DNA of 64,000 nucleotides from positions 1 to 64,000 of the forward strand of contig NZ_JAZIBG010000056.1 of assembly GCF_036621135.1 (NCBI RefSeq), read 5' to 3'. The notes under the pieces were generated by a model that saw only the letters and a list, made by a program, of their open reading frames with translations, was not told the DNA's origin and did not search any database. A program made the translations under genes and the position numbers. This document shows, piece by piece, positions 38,217 to 47,155 of the stretch (positions are counted from its first letter, which is position 1; the number at the start of each line of letters is the position of its first letter). The DNA comes from Aquincola agrisoli (GTDB taxonomy: Bacteria; Pseudomonadota; Gammaproteobacteria; Burkholderiales; Burkholderiaceae_C).

Positions 38217-38986
38217 GCCGCCACCTCCGCGCCCTCGTCATGCGGCTCGCCGAGGTAGGCCTCGCGCACCGCCGCGTCGGCGCGGATCTGCGCCGGCGTG
38301 CCGGTGGCGATCACCTGGCCGTAGACCAGCACGCTGATGCGGTCCGCCAGCGCGAACACCACGTCCATGTCGTGCTCCACCAGCAGCAGCGCACGGCCTT
38401 CGGTCACCTCGCGGATCAGCGCCAGGGTGTGCGCGGTCTCGTCGTTCGACATGCCGGCCATCGGCTCGTCGAGCAGGATGACGCGGGGATCGCTGGCCAG
38501 CGTCATCGCGAGTTCCAGCGAGCGCTGGCCCGAATAGGAGAGCTCCCCGGCCAGCTCCTGCGCATGCTGCTGCAGGCGCACGCGCTCCAGCAGCCGGTCG
38601 GTCTCCTCGCGCAGCGCCCGGATGCGGCCGACCGGACGCCAGAAGGTGTACTGCAGCCCGTGGCTGCGCATCACTGCGAGCCGGATGTTCTCGAACACGC
38701 TGAGCCTGGGAAAGATGTTGGTGATCTGGAACGAGCGCGCCAGGCCCCGGCGGTTGATGCGCTGGGGCGGCAGGCCGTCGATGCGCCGGCCGTCCAGCAG
38801 CACCTCGCCCGCGGTGGGCGTCAGGTTGCCGGAGATGAGGTGGAACAGCGTCGACTTGCCGGCACCGTTGGGGCCGATCACCGCGCGGCGCTCGCCGGCC
38901 GGCAGCTCCAGGTCCACGCCGCGGATGATCTCGGTGGCGCCGAACGACTTGCGCAGGCCGCGCAGGCTGAGGATGGAATCGGTCAT
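38213..38986 (-). CDS. livG: Branched-chain amino acid-type ABC transporter ATPase (LivG)
   Basis: The 257-residue ATPase has an intact Walker A GPNGAGKST, a signature written LSYSGQRSLELAM (LSYGQQR-like variant, common in LivG), and Walker B VILLDEPMAGMS. ATG 38986 overlaps the stop of livM (ATGA). It partners with LivF. LivG-type proteins carry an extra helical stretch between Walker A and the signature, seen here around HGLQYTFWRPVGRIRALREE (given in part). Confidence 0.93.
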   Translation of the reverse strand: MTDSILSLRGLRKSFGATEIIRGVDLELPAGERRAVIGPNGAGKSTLFHLISGNLTPTAGEVLLDGRRIDGLPPQRINRRGLARSFQITNIFPRLSVFENIRLAVMRSHGLQYTFWRPVGRIRALREETDRLLERVRLQQHAQELAGELSYSGQRSLELAMTLASDPRVILLDEPMAGMSNDETAHTLALIREVTEGRALLLVEHDMDVVFALADRISVLVYGQVIATGTPAQIRADAAVREAYLGEPHDEGAEVAA

Positions 38987-40215
38987 GCGGTGCCCTGTTC
39001 CTGCAGGTCGGTGATGCGGCGGCGTGCGAACGGGGCCACGGCGGCGCCGGCGGCCAGCAGCGCCAGGGGCAGCAGCCAGGTGGAGGCCGCATCGGGCGCC
39101 CAGGCGCGGCCGAACAACTGCAGGGGCGGCCAGCCTTCGCCCATGCGTGCCAGCGAGCGGTAGTCCTGCGAGCACAGCCGCTGCAGCGCCTCCATCAGGA
39201 ACACCGTGCCCGCGGCCAGCAGCAGCACCGCGGCCGCGCTGGCCGCCAGGCCGGGCAGCACCCGCGCCGCTCCGTGCCGGCGCATCAGCGCGCCGGTGGC
39301 CAGGAACACGCCGGTGATGCCCTGCGGCACGAACATCATCACCAGCACGAACAGCACGCCCTGGTACAGCAGCCACAGCTGCGTGGTGTCCGACACCGCA
39401 TAGCCGAAGAAGGTCATCACCGCCGCGCCCAGCGCCGGGCCGAGGAAGGTGCCCACGCCGCCGATGTAGCTGTTGAGCACCACGGCCGCCGAGACGCTGG
39501 CATCGAACACGACGTAGTTCACCGCCTCGTTGCTCAGCACCTGCAGGCCGCCGGCGACGCCCGAGAACATGGCCGACAGCGCGAAGGCCGACACGCCCAG
39601 GCCGTGCACGTCGTAGCCCAGGAAGCGCAGCCGGTGCGCGTTCTCGCGCAGGCCCAGCGTGAGCCGCCCCAGCGGCGTCTGGGCGTGGAAGTACAGGCAG
39701 GCCAGCGACAGCAGCACCCAGGCGAGGGCGACGTAGTACACGTGCACGGTGGAGCCGAAGTCCAGCCCCCATGCGGGCATGCGCATGGTGGACACGCCGG
39801 ACTCCCCGCCGAACCAGCCGGGCAGCTGCGGCGCCAGCGAATGCAGCAGCTCGGCGATGGCCAGCGTGATCATCGCGAACGCGGTGCCCGCGCGCTGCGT
39901 GGCGAACCAGCCCGCCGCCACGCCGACGAGCAGGCCGACCAGGCCGCCCGCCAGCGGCAGCAGCGGCGTGGGCAGCAGGCCCGCGCCGCCCAGCGCGTTC
40001 ATCGCATGGGCGGTGGCGAACGCCCCCACGCCGAAGTAGGCCGCGTGGCCGAACGACAGCATCCCGGCGCGCCCGCTGAGCAGGCTGTACGCGCAGGCGA
40101 ACAGCGCCGAGATCAGCATCTGCACCGAGGCATTGAGCAGGCCGCTCGGCAGCACCGCCGGCAGCACGGCCAGCACCAGGACGCCCGCCAGGGGCAGTAG
40201 GAATTGGCTGCGCAT
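38983..40215 (-). CDS. livM: Branched-chain amino acid-type ABC permease (LivM)
   Basis: The 410-residue polytopic membrane protein has the LivM pattern: CAYSLLSGRAGMLSFGHAAYFGVGAFATAH near 40-70 (by position), and a coupling loop RENAHRLRFLGYDV near 205. About ten hydrophobic segments are visible; a C-terminal portion of about 90 residues with two more helices is longer than in E. coli LivM. It lies 4 nt after livH. Together they form the channel for an unidentified amino acid or carboxylate substrate. Confidence 0.92.
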   Translation of the reverse strand: MRSQFLLPLAGVLVLAVLPAVLPSGLLNASVQMLISALFACAYSLLSGRAGMLSFGHAAYFGVGAFATAHAMNALGGAGLLPTPLLPLAGGLVGLLVGVAAGWFATQRAGTAFAMITLAIAELLHSLAPQLPGWFGGESGVSTMRMPAWGLDFGSTVHVYYVALAWVLLSLACLYFHAQTPLGRLTLGLRENAHRLRFLGYDVHGLGVSAFALSAMFSGVAGGLQVLSNEAVNYVVFDASVSAAVVLNSYIGGVGTFLGPALGAAVMTFFGYAVSDTTQLWLLYQGVLFVLVMMFVPQGITGVFLATGALMRRHGAARVLPGLAASAAAVLLLAAGTVFLMEALQRLCSQDYRSLARMGEGWPPLQLFGRAWAPDAASTWLLPLALLAAGAAVAPFARRRITDLQEQGTA

Positions 40216-40219
40216 CGCT

Positions 40220-41161
40220 TCAGGCCTTCTCGCCCATCAGGCCTTGGGGACGCACCAGCAGCACGAGCAGCATCAGCGCGAACGGGATCGTGGCGGCCAG
40301 GCTCGACACCTTGAGCGTGAGCAGCCCGCCCACGCCCTCGGCCCAGGCGCGTGCACCCACCCAGGCCAGCACGTCGGCCAGGCTGGCGTCCACGCCCACC
40401 GCGAAGGAGGTGACGGTGCCCAGCAGCAGCGAGGCCGCCATCGCGCCGCCCAGCGAGCCGAGGCCGCCCACCACCACCACCACGAACACCATCACGCCGA
40501 TCTCCAGCGCCATGTTGGGGCTGGTGGTATAGAAGGCGCCGGCCACCGCACCGGCCAGGCCCGCCAGCATCGCGCCGACGCCGAACACGCCCATGAACAC
40601 GAGCTGCACGTTGTGGCCCAGCGCCTCGGCCATGTGCGGCTTGTAGATGGCCGAGCGCACGACGATGCCCACGCGGGTGCGCGTCAGCAGCAGGTAGACC
40701 GCGGCGAACATCGCCAGCGCCACACCGCCCATCAGCAGCCGGTACAGCGGGTACTGCTGCGCGCCGATGGCGAAGGCCGAGCCGTCCAGCGCGGGCGGCA
40801 CGCGGTAGTCCACCGGGTGGTTGCCGAAGAAGAGCTTGATCAGCTCGGCGATGATGAACGAGAGCCCGAAGGTGAGCAGCAGTTCGTGCGCATGGCCGTA
40901 GCGGTGCACGCGCCGCAGGAACCAGCGCTCCACCGCCATGCCGACCGCACCGGCCAGCACGGCCGCCAGCAGCACCGCGGGCCCGAAGCCCACCCACGGC
41001 TGCAGCGTGTACGCGAAGTACGCGCCCAGCATGTAGAACGAGGCGTGCGCGAAGTTCAGCACGCCCATCATCCCGAAGATCAGCGTCAGCCCGGCCGACA
41101 CCATGAACAGCAGCAGGCCGTAGATGGTGCCGTTGAGCAGCGCGAAGACGATCGCATCCAT
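40220..41161 (-). CDS. livH: Branched-chain amino acid-type ABC permease (LivH)
   Basis: The 313-residue polytopic membrane protein matches LivH. It starts LLNGTIYGLLLFMVSAGLTLIFGMMGVLNFAHASFYMLGAY (about 8-48, by position) and has the coupling helix MAEALGHNVQ near 197. It follows the binding-protein gene by 9 nt in a tight operon. Confidence 0.93.
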   Translation of the reverse strand: MDAIVFALLNGTIYGLLLFMVSAGLTLIFGMMGVLNFAHASFYMLGAYFAYTLQPWVGFGPAVLLAAVLAGAVGMAVERWFLRRVHRYGHAHELLLTFGLSFIIAELIKLFFGNHPVDYRVPPALDGSAFAIGAQQYPLYRLLMGGVALAMFAAVYLLLTRTRVGIVVRSAIYKPHMAEALGHNVQLVFMGVFGVGAMLAGLAGAVAGAFYTTSPNMALEIGVMVFVVVVVGGLGSLGGAMAASLLLGTVTSFAVGVDASLADVLAWVGARAWAEGVGGLLTLKVSSLAATIPFALMLLVLLVRPQGLMGEKA

Positions 41162-41170
41162 CGTGCGTGC

Positions 41171-42427
41171 TCAGCGGGGGCGTTGCATCTTGCAGCTGGC
41201 CTGCACCGGGGCGGCCACTTCCTCGGCGGTGAACACCTTCACCGGCTTGAAGCCCAGGTCGGTGTTGTCCACCTTGTACTTCGCGTCCTTGGCGACGACG
41301 GAGACCACCATCGGCAGCAGCACCTGGTGGTCGGCCGCGCGCATGCTCATCTCGCCGATGGGCGTCTTCAGCCGGGCGGTTTCCAGCGCGGCGGCGAAGG
41401 CGTTGACGTTGAGCGCGCCGTTCTCGGGGCGCGTGCGCTTGAGCGCCTCGCCCACCATCTCCAGCCCGAACACCGTCTGCGGCTCGATGAACACCGGGTC
41501 GTGGCCGGTCTTGGCGCGGTAGTCGGCCACGAAGCGCTCGCCCTCGGCGCCGCCGGCCTCGGGGTTGAAGGCATGGGCGACGAAGTGCCCCACCGCCAGC
41601 TCGCCGGCATTCGACAGGTTGCCCGGCTGGTCCAGGTAGACGGTGCCGAAGCGCGCCTTCAGCCCGGCGGCCTTCGACGCCTTCATCAGCAGCAGCAGGT
41701 CGTTCGACCAGTTGCCGGTCAGCACGGTGTCCGCGCCCGAGGCGACGATCTTGGCCACGTAGGGCGCGAAGTCCTGGATCTTGTTGACGTCGTGCAGCGT
41801 CTTCTCGACCACCTGGTAGCCGCCCGTGGGCGCGTAGTCGACGATGGCGCGCTCCATGTCCTGGCCCCACGAGTAGTTCTGGTTGATGGCGTAGACCTTG
41901 CCGCCCAGCGCCTGCGCCTGCTTCATCGCCTGCACCAGCGCCTTGATGCGCAGCGGCGCATTGCCGGCGAACCGGAAGTGGTGGTAGTTGCACTTCTCCC
42001 CGGTGAGCTCCTGGGCCTCGGCGCCCACATTGATGTAGACGATCTCGCGGCCCGCATTGCGCAGGTTGTGCTTGCGCACGTCCTCGGTGATCTGGCCGCC
42101 GATGGCCGACGAGGCGCCCTGCACCACGATCTGCACGCCGTCGGCGATGGCGGCCTTGAGCTTGTCGGAGGCGCCGGCCGGGCCGCCCTGGTTGTCGTAC
42201 TCCAGCACCTGCACCGGCTCGCCGTTCCAGCCGCCGGCGGCATTCAGCTTGTCCACCGCGTAGCGCACCGCGGCGCGGTAGGCCTGGCCGGACGAGGCCT
42301 GCGGGCCGGACAGCGTCTCGAGCACGCCGATCTTCACCGGCGCGGCCTGGGCGGCGCCTGCAAGCAGCGCGGCCAGCGGGGCGAGCGTCCATGCGGACGT
42401 GCGTGCGGAACGGGGGAAGCGGGTCAT
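41171..42427 (-). CDS. Branched-chain amino acid-type ABC substrate-binding protein
   Basis: The 418-residue periplasmic binding protein has a signal peptide (1-28, ending AAQAAP). The Leu/Ile/Val-binding fold opens KIGVLETLSGPQASSG and has GEKCNYHHFRFAG near 150 and NQNYSWGQDMER. Members of this group bind diverse amides, aromatic acids or amino acids. The operon context with BKACE and SDRs suggests an acid that is degraded through CoA-type chemistry. ATG 42427 was chosen because it gives a standard signal peptide. Confidence 0.92.
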   Translation of the reverse strand: MTRFPRSARTSAWTLAPLAALLAGAAQAAPVKIGVLETLSGPQASSGQAYRAAVRYAVDKLNAAGGWNGEPVQVLEYDNQGGPAGASDKLKAAIADGVQIVVQGASSAIGGQITEDVRKHNLRNAGREIVYINVGAEAQELTGEKCNYHHFRFAGNAPLRIKALVQAMKQAQALGGKVYAINQNYSWGQDMERAIVDYAPTGGYQVVEKTLHDVNKIQDFAPYVAKIVASGADTVLTGNWSNDLLLLMKASKAAGLKARFGTVYLDQPGNLSNAGELAVGHFVAHAFNPEAGGAEGERFVADYRAKTGHDPVFIEPQTVFGLEMVGEALKRTRPENGALNVNAFAAALETARLKTPIGEMSMRAADHQVLLPMVVSVVAKDAKYKVDNTDLGFKPVKVFTAEEVAAPVQASCKMQRPR

Positions 42428-42459
42428 GTCGTGTCTCCTGTAGGTATGGGGGTGGTCGG

Positions 42460-43251
42460 TCAGAGGTACTCGACGTTGCCGTCGACGCTGATGGCTTGTC
42501 CCGTGACGTTGCGCGCCGCGGGCGAACACAGGAACAGCGCCATCGCCGCCACGTCGTCGGTCGTGACCATGCGGCGCAGCGAGATCTTGTCGAGGTAGGC
42601 CTGGCGCGTGGCCTCGACGCTGGCACCGGTGGCCGCGGCGCGCGCCGCGATCACCGCGTTCATGCGGTCGCCCTCCACCGTGCCCGGCAGGATGGCGTTG
42701 GCGCGCACGCCGTGCGGGCCCAGCTCGATGGCCAGCGATTGCGACAGGCCGACCAGGCCCCACTTGCTGGCCGCGTAAGGCGTGCGGAACGGATAGCCCA
42801 GCCGCCCGGCGACCGAGCCCATGGCGATCAGGCAGGGATGGGCCCGGGAGGCCTTCAGCAGCGGAACCGCACGGCGCGCGAAGTAGTACTGGCTGTTCAG
42901 GTTGACGTCGATCGTGCGCACCCAGCCGTTCTCGTCGAGCGACTCGATGGGGCCGGTGGGGCCGGCGATGCCAGCGTTGCTCACCAGCACGTCCAGGCCG
43001 CCCAGCGCCGACCGCACGTCGTCGAACACCACGTCCACATCGGCCGGCACCGCGGCGTCGGCCACGCTGCCCGTGGTGCCCGGGTGGTCGGCGATGAACC
43101 GGGCGACCGCGGCGGCATCGATGTCGCAGATGTGCACCCGCGCGCCGGCATCGCGGAAGGCCGCGGCCACGGCGGCGCCGATGCCGCTGGCGCCGGCGGT
43201 GACGAGGACCCGGAGGCCGGGGGCGGGGCGCAGGGTGTCGAGGAGGTGCAT
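42460..43251 (-). CDS. SDR family oxidoreductase
   Basis: The 263-residue short-chain dehydrogenase has the cofactor loop TAGASGIGAAVA near 17-28, SNAGIAGPTGP near 88, and the active site GSVAGRLG...YAASKW. The C-terminus SVDGNVEYL is standard. It is the first gene of the minus-strand operon, 32 nt before the binding protein. It probably oxidises or reduces an intermediate of the imported substrate; specificity is unknown. Confidence 0.9.
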   Translation of the reverse strand: MHLLDTLRPAPGLRVLVTAGASGIGAAVAAAFRDAGARVHICDIDAAAVARFIADHPGTTGSVADAAVPADVDVVFDDVRSALGGLDVLVSNAGIAGPTGPIESLDENGWVRTIDVNLNSQYYFARRAVPLLKASRAHPCLIAMGSVAGRLGYPFRTPYAASKWGLVGLSQSLAIELGPHGVRANAILPGTVEGDRMNAVIAARAAATGASVEATRQAYLDKISLRRMVTTDDVAAMALFLCSPAARNVTGQAISVDGNVEYL

Positions 43252-43314
43252 GCAGGTGTTCCGTGGCGGTTGCCCGCAGTCTCCCCGCGCATCGCCCGCG
43301 CCCCTATGTCACCG

Positions 43315-43370
43315 GCGCACATGCCGGCGGCCGTGCGCTGTGTTCTTCGAGTGCATCGGCCCCCATGCAC
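43315..43370. promoter_or_regulatory. Two inverted repeats in the divergent promoter region
   Basis: The 174-nt gap between the divergent SDR and tannase-family genes contains GCGCAC (43315-43320) paired with GTGCGC (43333-43338), and GTGCAT (43351-43356) paired with ATGCAC (43365-43370). Both are perfect 6-bp arms. They could be binding sites for the regulator encoded at 45191-47155, but such short palindromes also occur by chance in GC-rich DNA. Confidence 0.35.
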
Positions 43371-43425
43371 CGCCCCGGCCTTCCTACGATCGTCCCGGCC
43401 TTTCCAACGACCACAGGAGACGACG

Positions 43426-45144
43426 ATGAAGAATGCACACCCGCGCAGCCTGACGCTGTTGATCTGCAGCGCGAGCCTGGCAGCCTTGAGCGCGTGCGGC
43501 GGCGACGGCGACGGCGACGGCGAGCCCGCCCCCCCGGCCGCCATGCCGCGGGCCTGCGCCGACCTGGCGGGCCTCGCGATCCCCGCCGCCGCCATCGGCC
43601 TGCCGACGCAGGGCGGCAGCATCACCGAAGCGGTGGTGGTGCCCGCCGCCGGCACGGGGGTGGCGGCGCTGCCCGAATACTGCCGCGTCACCGGCAGCAT
43701 CGCGCCGGTCGACGGCACGGCGCCGAACATCGTGTTCCGCGTGGCGCTGCCCTCCGCCTGGAACGGCAAGGCGGTGATGTTCGGCGGCGGCGGGCTGGAC
43801 GGCACCGTGCCCAACGTGGCAGGCAACGTGCCGGCCGGCCCGACGGACCAGCCCGTGCCGCTGGGCCGCGGCTACGCCACCTTCGCCAGCGATTCCGGCC
43901 ACCAGGCCAACGCCGCCGGCTCGCTGGACGGGCGCTTCCAGCTGAACGACGAGGCGATGCGCAACTTCGGCGGCCAGGCGCTGAAGAAGACGCGCGACGC
44001 GGCGGTGTTCGTCATCGAGGCCCGTTATGCGGCCGGCGAGCCCGCACGGGCCTACTTCGCCGGCGGCTCCACCGGCGGCCGCGAGGCGCTCTCGGTGGCC
44101 CAGCGCTGGCCGGCCGACTGGGACGGCATCATCGCGTGGTACCCCGCATGGAACCAGCTCTCGGCCATGCTGGGCGGACACCGCTCGAGCCGGGCGCTGG
44201 CGCAGCCCGGCGCCTACCCCAACACGGCCAAGCGGGTCCTGGTGCGCGACGCGGCGCTGGAGGCCTGCGACGCGCTGGACGGCCTGGCCGACGGGCTCAT
44301 CGGCAACCAGGTGCGCTGCAACGCGGTGTTCGATCCCGCCACCGCCTCGCTGCGTGGTGCGCCGCTGCGCTGCCCCGGCGGGCTGGACAGCGGCGACACC
44401 TGCCTGTCGGATGCGCAGATCGCGGCGCTGAAGACGATGAACACCGAGACGCGCTTCAACTTCTTCCTCGCCAGCGGCTCGCAGGGCTATCCGGGCTACA
44501 ACGTGTGGGGAGCCGACCTGGGCATCACCACGAACCCGTCGCCACTGCAGCCCACGGTCACCTTCCTCAACCTCGGCACCACGCCGCCCGCGATGCCGAT
44601 GCCGCCCACCGCGCCCTACATCAGCCAGCAGCTCGACCAGGTGATCAGGTACGGCGTGACGCGGGACACCGCCTACGACAGCCTGTCGCTGGACCCGGAG
44701 AACCCCGGTCCCTGGGCCGCCCGCCTGAGCGAGCTGAGCACCCTGCTGGACGTGAGCAGCGACCTCTCCGCCTTCATGGCCCGCGGCGGCAAGCTGCTGC
44801 TGGCCCATGGCCTGTCGGACGTGCTGGTCAGCTCCCGCGCCACCGCGCAGTACTGGCAGCGGCTGCGCGCCGCCTTCGGCGACACGGCGGTCGACAGCTT
44901 CGCGCGGTACTACGAGGTCCCCGGCTACGGGCATGCGGTGAGCACCACGTTCAACGCGACCTGGGACTCGCTGACCGCCCTGGAGCGGTGGGTGGAGAAC
45001 GGCACCGCGCCGGCCAACCCGGTGACGACCGACACCGCGGGCGTGCCCGGCCGCACGCGGCCGCTGTGCGACCACCCGAAGTGGCCGCAGTACAAGGGCT
45101 CGGGCGACGCCAACACGGCGGCGTCCTTCACCTGCGCCAACTGA
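43426..45144 (+). CDS. Tannase/feruloyl esterase family hydrolase, lipoprotein
   Basis: The 572-residue esterase begins with a signal peptide and lipobox LSAC (Cys at about 24), so it is probably anchored in the envelope. The nucleophile motif GGSTGGREAL (near 225) and the C-terminal EVPGYGHAVS (His near 520) with RGGKLLLAHGLSD (Asp region) match the tannase/feruloyl esterase family. It hydrolyses an ester, perhaps of an aromatic acid. An AGGAGA ribosome site precedes ATG 43426. It diverges from the uptake and BKACE operon and may release that system's substrate outside the cell. Confidence 0.88.
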   Translation: MKNAHPRSLTLLICSASLAALSACGGDGDGDGEPAPPAAMPRACADLAGLAIPAAAIGLPTQGGSITEAVVVPAAGTGVAALPEYCRVTGSIAPVDGTAPNIVFRVALPSAWNGKAVMFGGGGLDGTVPNVAGNVPAGPTDQPVPLGRGYATFASDSGHQANAAGSLDGRFQLNDEAMRNFGGQALKKTRDAAVFVIEARYAAGEPARAYFAGGSTGGREALSVAQRWPADWDGIIAWYPAWNQLSAMLGGHRSSRALAQPGAYPNTAKRVLVRDAALEACDALDGLADGLIGNQVRCNAVFDPATASLRGAPLRCPGGLDSGDTCLSDAQIAALKTMNTETRFNFFLASGSQGYPGYNVWGADLGITTNPSPLQPTVTFLNLGTTPPAMPMPPTAPYISQQLDQVIRYGVTRDTAYDSLSLDPENPGPWAARLSELSTLLDVSSDLSAFMARGGKLLLAHGLSDVLVSSRATAQYWQRLRAAFGDTAVDSFARYYEVPGYGHAVSTTFNATWDSLTALERWVENGTAPANPVTTDTAGVPGRTRPLCDHPKWPQYKGSGDANTAASFTCAN

Positions 45145-45190
45145 GCGGCCGCGCCGTCCTCTGCTAGCCTGCGGGCCCGCAGGAGCACGC

Positions 45191-47155
45191 ATGAAGAGCA
45201 GTCCCCCGACCGACGACATCCTGTACCTGGGTTGCGATCTGGTGAGGCTGCTGCACCAGGGCGCCGGCGCGGACGAGTTCGCGCAGCGCCTGGCCCGGGT
45301 GGAGGCGGCGCCCGCCCTCCCGGGCGACCGCAACGCCCTGGTGGAGACCGTGCGCATGGCCATGGCGGTGCGCAACCGGATGGAGCAGCTGCAGCAGCGC
45401 GAGCGCGGCATGCTGGCGGTCATCGAGTCGACGCAGGACCTGTCCAGCCGGCTCGACCTGACCGACCTGCTGCAGGCCATCGTCAGCCGGGCGCGCCGGC
45501 TGATGAGCGGCGAGGTGGCGTGGCTGTCGATCTACGACGCCGAACGCCACGAGTTCCGGGTGGTGGTGGTGGACGGCGCGCTGGCCAACAGCACGCAGCA
45601 CATGGTGGCGCGGCGCCAGCACGGCGTGGCCAGCGTGGTGCTGTCCACGCGGCTGCCCTTCTCCACCACCGACTACCTGAACGACGACCGCTTCGAGCAC
45701 GACGCCGCGCTGGACGCCACCTTCCGCGCCGAAGGCATCGTCTCGCTGGTGGGCATCCCGCTGGTGCACGACCACGAGGTGATCGGCCTGCTGTTCGTGG
45801 CCGACCGCTACCACCGCACGCACGCCGCGCAGGACATCGCCATCCTGGGCGCGCTTGCCACGCATGCGGCGGTGGCGATGCGCAACGCGCGCGACTTCGA
45901 CCGCGCCAATGCGGCGCTGGAACATGCCGGCCAGTCCCGTGCCCGGGTCGAGCAGCACCTGCGCAGCATCCAGGCCGCGGCCGAGGCGCACGAGCAGATG
46001 ACCTCGCAGCTGGCGCGCGGGGCCTCGCTCGCCACGCTGTGCCAGCTCGTAGCGCAGCTCCTGGACGGCGCGGTGCTGGTGATGAACGAGGCGGCGCAGG
46101 AAGTGAGCGCCGGGCGGTGCGACGGCTACGACAGCCCGGCCCTGCTCGGCTACTCGCCCAACGGCGCGCACAGCGCCGCGATCGGCCAGGCCCTGCGCGA
46201 GAGCCGGCGCAGCGGGCGCTCGGCGGTGGCCTGCCGGATCGGCGACGAGACCTGCCGCGTGATGATGGTGTTCGGCGGCCACGACGTGCTGGGCGCCATC
46301 GCGCTGTTCCACCGCGGCGAACGCGACGAGTTCAGCGTGCGCACCTTCGAGCGCAGCGCGGCCATCGTGGGCGTGGTGCTGCTGTCGCAGGAGCGCATCG
46401 AAGCCGACAAGAGCCGCAGCGCCACCACGCTGCTGCGCTCGCTGGTCTCGATCCGGCAGGAGGCCGCGGCGGTGCTGGCGAACCGGGCTGAGCGCTTCGG
46501 CCTCAACCTTGCGCAGCCGCTGTCGCTCCTGCTGCTGGTCGCCGAGACGCCCAGCGCGGGCTTCGTGGCGCGGCGGCTGCGCCACCTGCCGCCGCTGGCG
46601 CAGACGCTGGTCGACGAGATGGACGACGTGGTCGTCGTCCTCAGCCACGGCGCGCAGGCCGCCGACGTCCGGCTCGCGGTGCAGGCCTGCCTGCGCAACG
46701 AGCTGCGTGCGGTGCACCGCGGCGTGCTCTCGCGCCCGGTGAGCGGCGTGGCTGCGCTGCCGGGGCTGTACGCCTCGCTGCGGCGCGCGCTGCCCGTGCT
46801 GGAGCAGCTGGGCATCCGCGGCGACATCGTCGGCCAGAACGAGCTGGCGCTGTACTCGGTGCTGTTCGAGACGCACGACCGCGCCAGCCTGGCGGAGTTC
46901 ATGCACGCCACCATCGGGCCGCTGCTGGACTACGACGGCAAGCGCGGCACCGACCTGGCGCTCACGCTGCTGAGCTACTTCGACAACAACCAGAACGCCA
47001 AGACCACCGCGCAGCAGCTCGGCATCCACGTCAACACGATGCGCCAGCGCCTGATCACGATCGAGTCGCTGCTCGGCCACTGGGGCGTGGCGGCGCGCGC
47101 CCTGGAGCTCCACGTGGCGCTGCGCCTGTGGCGCATCACCGAGGCGACGGCGTGA
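45191..47155 (+). CDS. GAF-domain PucR-type transcriptional regulator
   Basis: The 654-residue regulator has an N-terminal helical segment (about 1-85), a GAF domain (about 85-240, LDLTDLLQAIVSRARRLMSGEVAWLSIYD by position) and a second less clear sensing region. The C-terminal PucR-type helix-turn-helix is near 595-640 (NNQNAKTTAQQLGIHVNTM). Such proteins often control catabolism genes next to them. It follows the esterase by 46 nt. Its stop abuts the convergent dehydrogenase stop within a shared TGATCA. Confidence 0.87.
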   Translation: MKSSPPTDDILYLGCDLVRLLHQGAGADEFAQRLARVEAAPALPGDRNALVETVRMAMAVRNRMEQLQQRERGMLAVIESTQDLSSRLDLTDLLQAIVSRARRLMSGEVAWLSIYDAERHEFRVVVVDGALANSTQHMVARRQHGVASVVLSTRLPFSTTDYLNDDRFEHDAALDATFRAEGIVSLVGIPLVHDHEVIGLLFVADRYHRTHAAQDIAILGALATHAAVAMRNARDFDRANAALEHAGQSRARVEQHLRSIQAAAEAHEQMTSQLARGASLATLCQLVAQLLDGAVLVMNEAAQEVSAGRCDGYDSPALLGYSPNGAHSAAIGQALRESRRSGRSAVACRIGDETCRVMMVFGGHDVLGAIALFHRGERDEFSVRTFERSAAIVGVVLLSQERIEADKSRSATTLLRSLVSIRQEAAAVLANRAERFGLNLAQPLSLLLLVAETPSAGFVARRLRHLPPLAQTLVDEMDDVVVVLSHGAQAADVRLAVQACLRNELRAVHRGVLSRPVSGVAALPGLYASLRRALPVLEQLGIRGDIVGQNELALYSVLFETHDRASLAEFMHATIGPLLDYDGKRGTDLALTLLSYFDNNQNAKTTAQQLGIHVNTMRQRLITIESLLGHWGVAARALELHVALRLWRITEATA

